This document shows, piece after piece, positions 62,242-62,463 of a stretch of 62,463 nucleotides of DNA. The first letter of the stretch is position 1. The number at the start of each line of letters is the position of its first letter. The stretch is from Bacteroidota bacterium (lineage in GTDB: Bacteria > Bacteroidota > Bacteroidia > Cytophagales > Cyclobacteriaceae): positions 1-62,463 of the forward strand of contig JAJRQT010000063.1 in NCBI GenBank assembly GCA_024280115.1, given 5' to 3'. The position numbers and the translations under genes are program-made. The notes beneath the pieces were generated by a model, which saw only the letters and a list, made by a program, of their open reading frames with translations, had not been told where the DNA came from and made no database searches.

Positions 62242-62463
62242 GTGTGACAATTATGCATTAACATACCGGATTCCGCGTTATCCGCAGGAAACTCTGAGAC
62301 ACGAAGCTAAAAACTTTGAGAATTTGGGCTTAATAGACAAAAAGGAGGCTGAAACCTCTGTAAGTTTCTGATATTCATAGCTTTGCATCAAATGAAAGCT
62401 TATGAATAAAAAAAGTGTGTTTTTTGCAAAAGTTCCATTATTAAGAAAAATGGTAAAATTCGG
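62242..62463 (+). mobile_element. 5' end of a group II intron (cut by window end)
   Basis: The permease coding frame ends at GTGTGAC (62242..62248), the GUGYG-type 5' consensus of group II introns. It is followed by domain I-like sequence with GGAAAC and GAGACAC strings and non-coding structure. It runs to the window edge. An ATG frame at 62402 (MNKKSVFFAKVPLL) is probably not a gene. The orientation is antisense to the permease. The maturase should lie beyond the window. Confidence 0.5.

Noticed and set aside
62402..62463. Start of a new gene at the right edge
   Set aside because: Only 20 codons, lying inside the presumed intron domain I, with no recognisable protein.

Overview
The window reads as a chromosomal segment of a Bacteroidota bacterium, most likely a cytophaga-like (Cytophagales) lineage. 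It is AT-rich. Reasons for the placement: TonB-dependent receptors with carboxypeptidase-type N-terminal domains, a lipoprotein with an acidic run after the lipobox cysteine, a LytS-type kinase with no hybrid two-component partner, DUF4242, DUF6249 and DUF2807 families, a membrane GAF/coiled-coil family, scarce Shine-Dalgarno sequences and TAnnTTTG-type promoters. I see no rRNA, tRNA or CRISPR array.

Layout. 1-1460 is an accessory patch: two ~220 bp direct repeats bracket the 3' end of a group II intron and one secreted MORN-like gene, with cassette-like boundaries. 1.5-13 kb holds a GH140-like glycosidase, a LytS kinase, uvrA, an MltD-like lytic transglycosylase overlapping a LOG-family gene, a TIGR01777 epimerase and a DUF4062 protein. 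13.3-18.2 kb is a TonB receptor/surface lipoprotein pair, followed by a lone MoxR ATPase. 20.7-22.4 kb is a compact ECF sigma regulon: a divergent DUF6249 gene and a sigma/membrane-protein pair, each with the same TTGTAAC-N17-CGTC promoter. 22.6-30.7 kb has cysK, tandem membrane GAF proteins, an M23 peptidase, recR, a TPR protein, a methyltransferase-like membrane protein and a truncated haemoglobin. 30.8-36.7 kb has a DUF4242/cyclase-homology/AraC fusion, a NodB-like deacetylase, DUF2807, a coupled pair of small membrane proteins, ffh, and a REP-associated (RAYT) transposase between its palindromes.

36.7-47.2 kb holds a DUF1080 protein, an OprC-like copper TonB receptor with a small Cys-rich partner, a KefB-type antiporter split by an in-frame UGA inside its Rossmann motif, and a K+ channel / membrane spermidine-synthase-like / FAD oxidoreductase cluster that contains a dead GIY-YIG gene surrounded by REP-like repeats. 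47.5-49.4 kb is a BlaI repressor overlapping an unusual M56-M23 double-peptidase fusion, flanked by copies of one hairpin repeat. 49.8-54.6 kb is a housekeeping run: RluA-type synthase, recJ, lptB and a GH3-type enzyme. The window ends with an ADP-ribosylglycohydrolase-like lipoprotein and a small-molecule kinase in one operon, a UPF1/IGHMBP2-like helicase, and a broken ABC permease apparently interrupted by the 5' end of a second group II intron at about 62242.

The most interesting signals are the divergent ECF promoter pair, the M56-M23 fusion under BlaI, the DUF4242-cyclase-AraC fusion, the UGA-split antiporter and the integron-like boundaries of the left patch. All functional statements come from reading motifs by eye; no database search was run.
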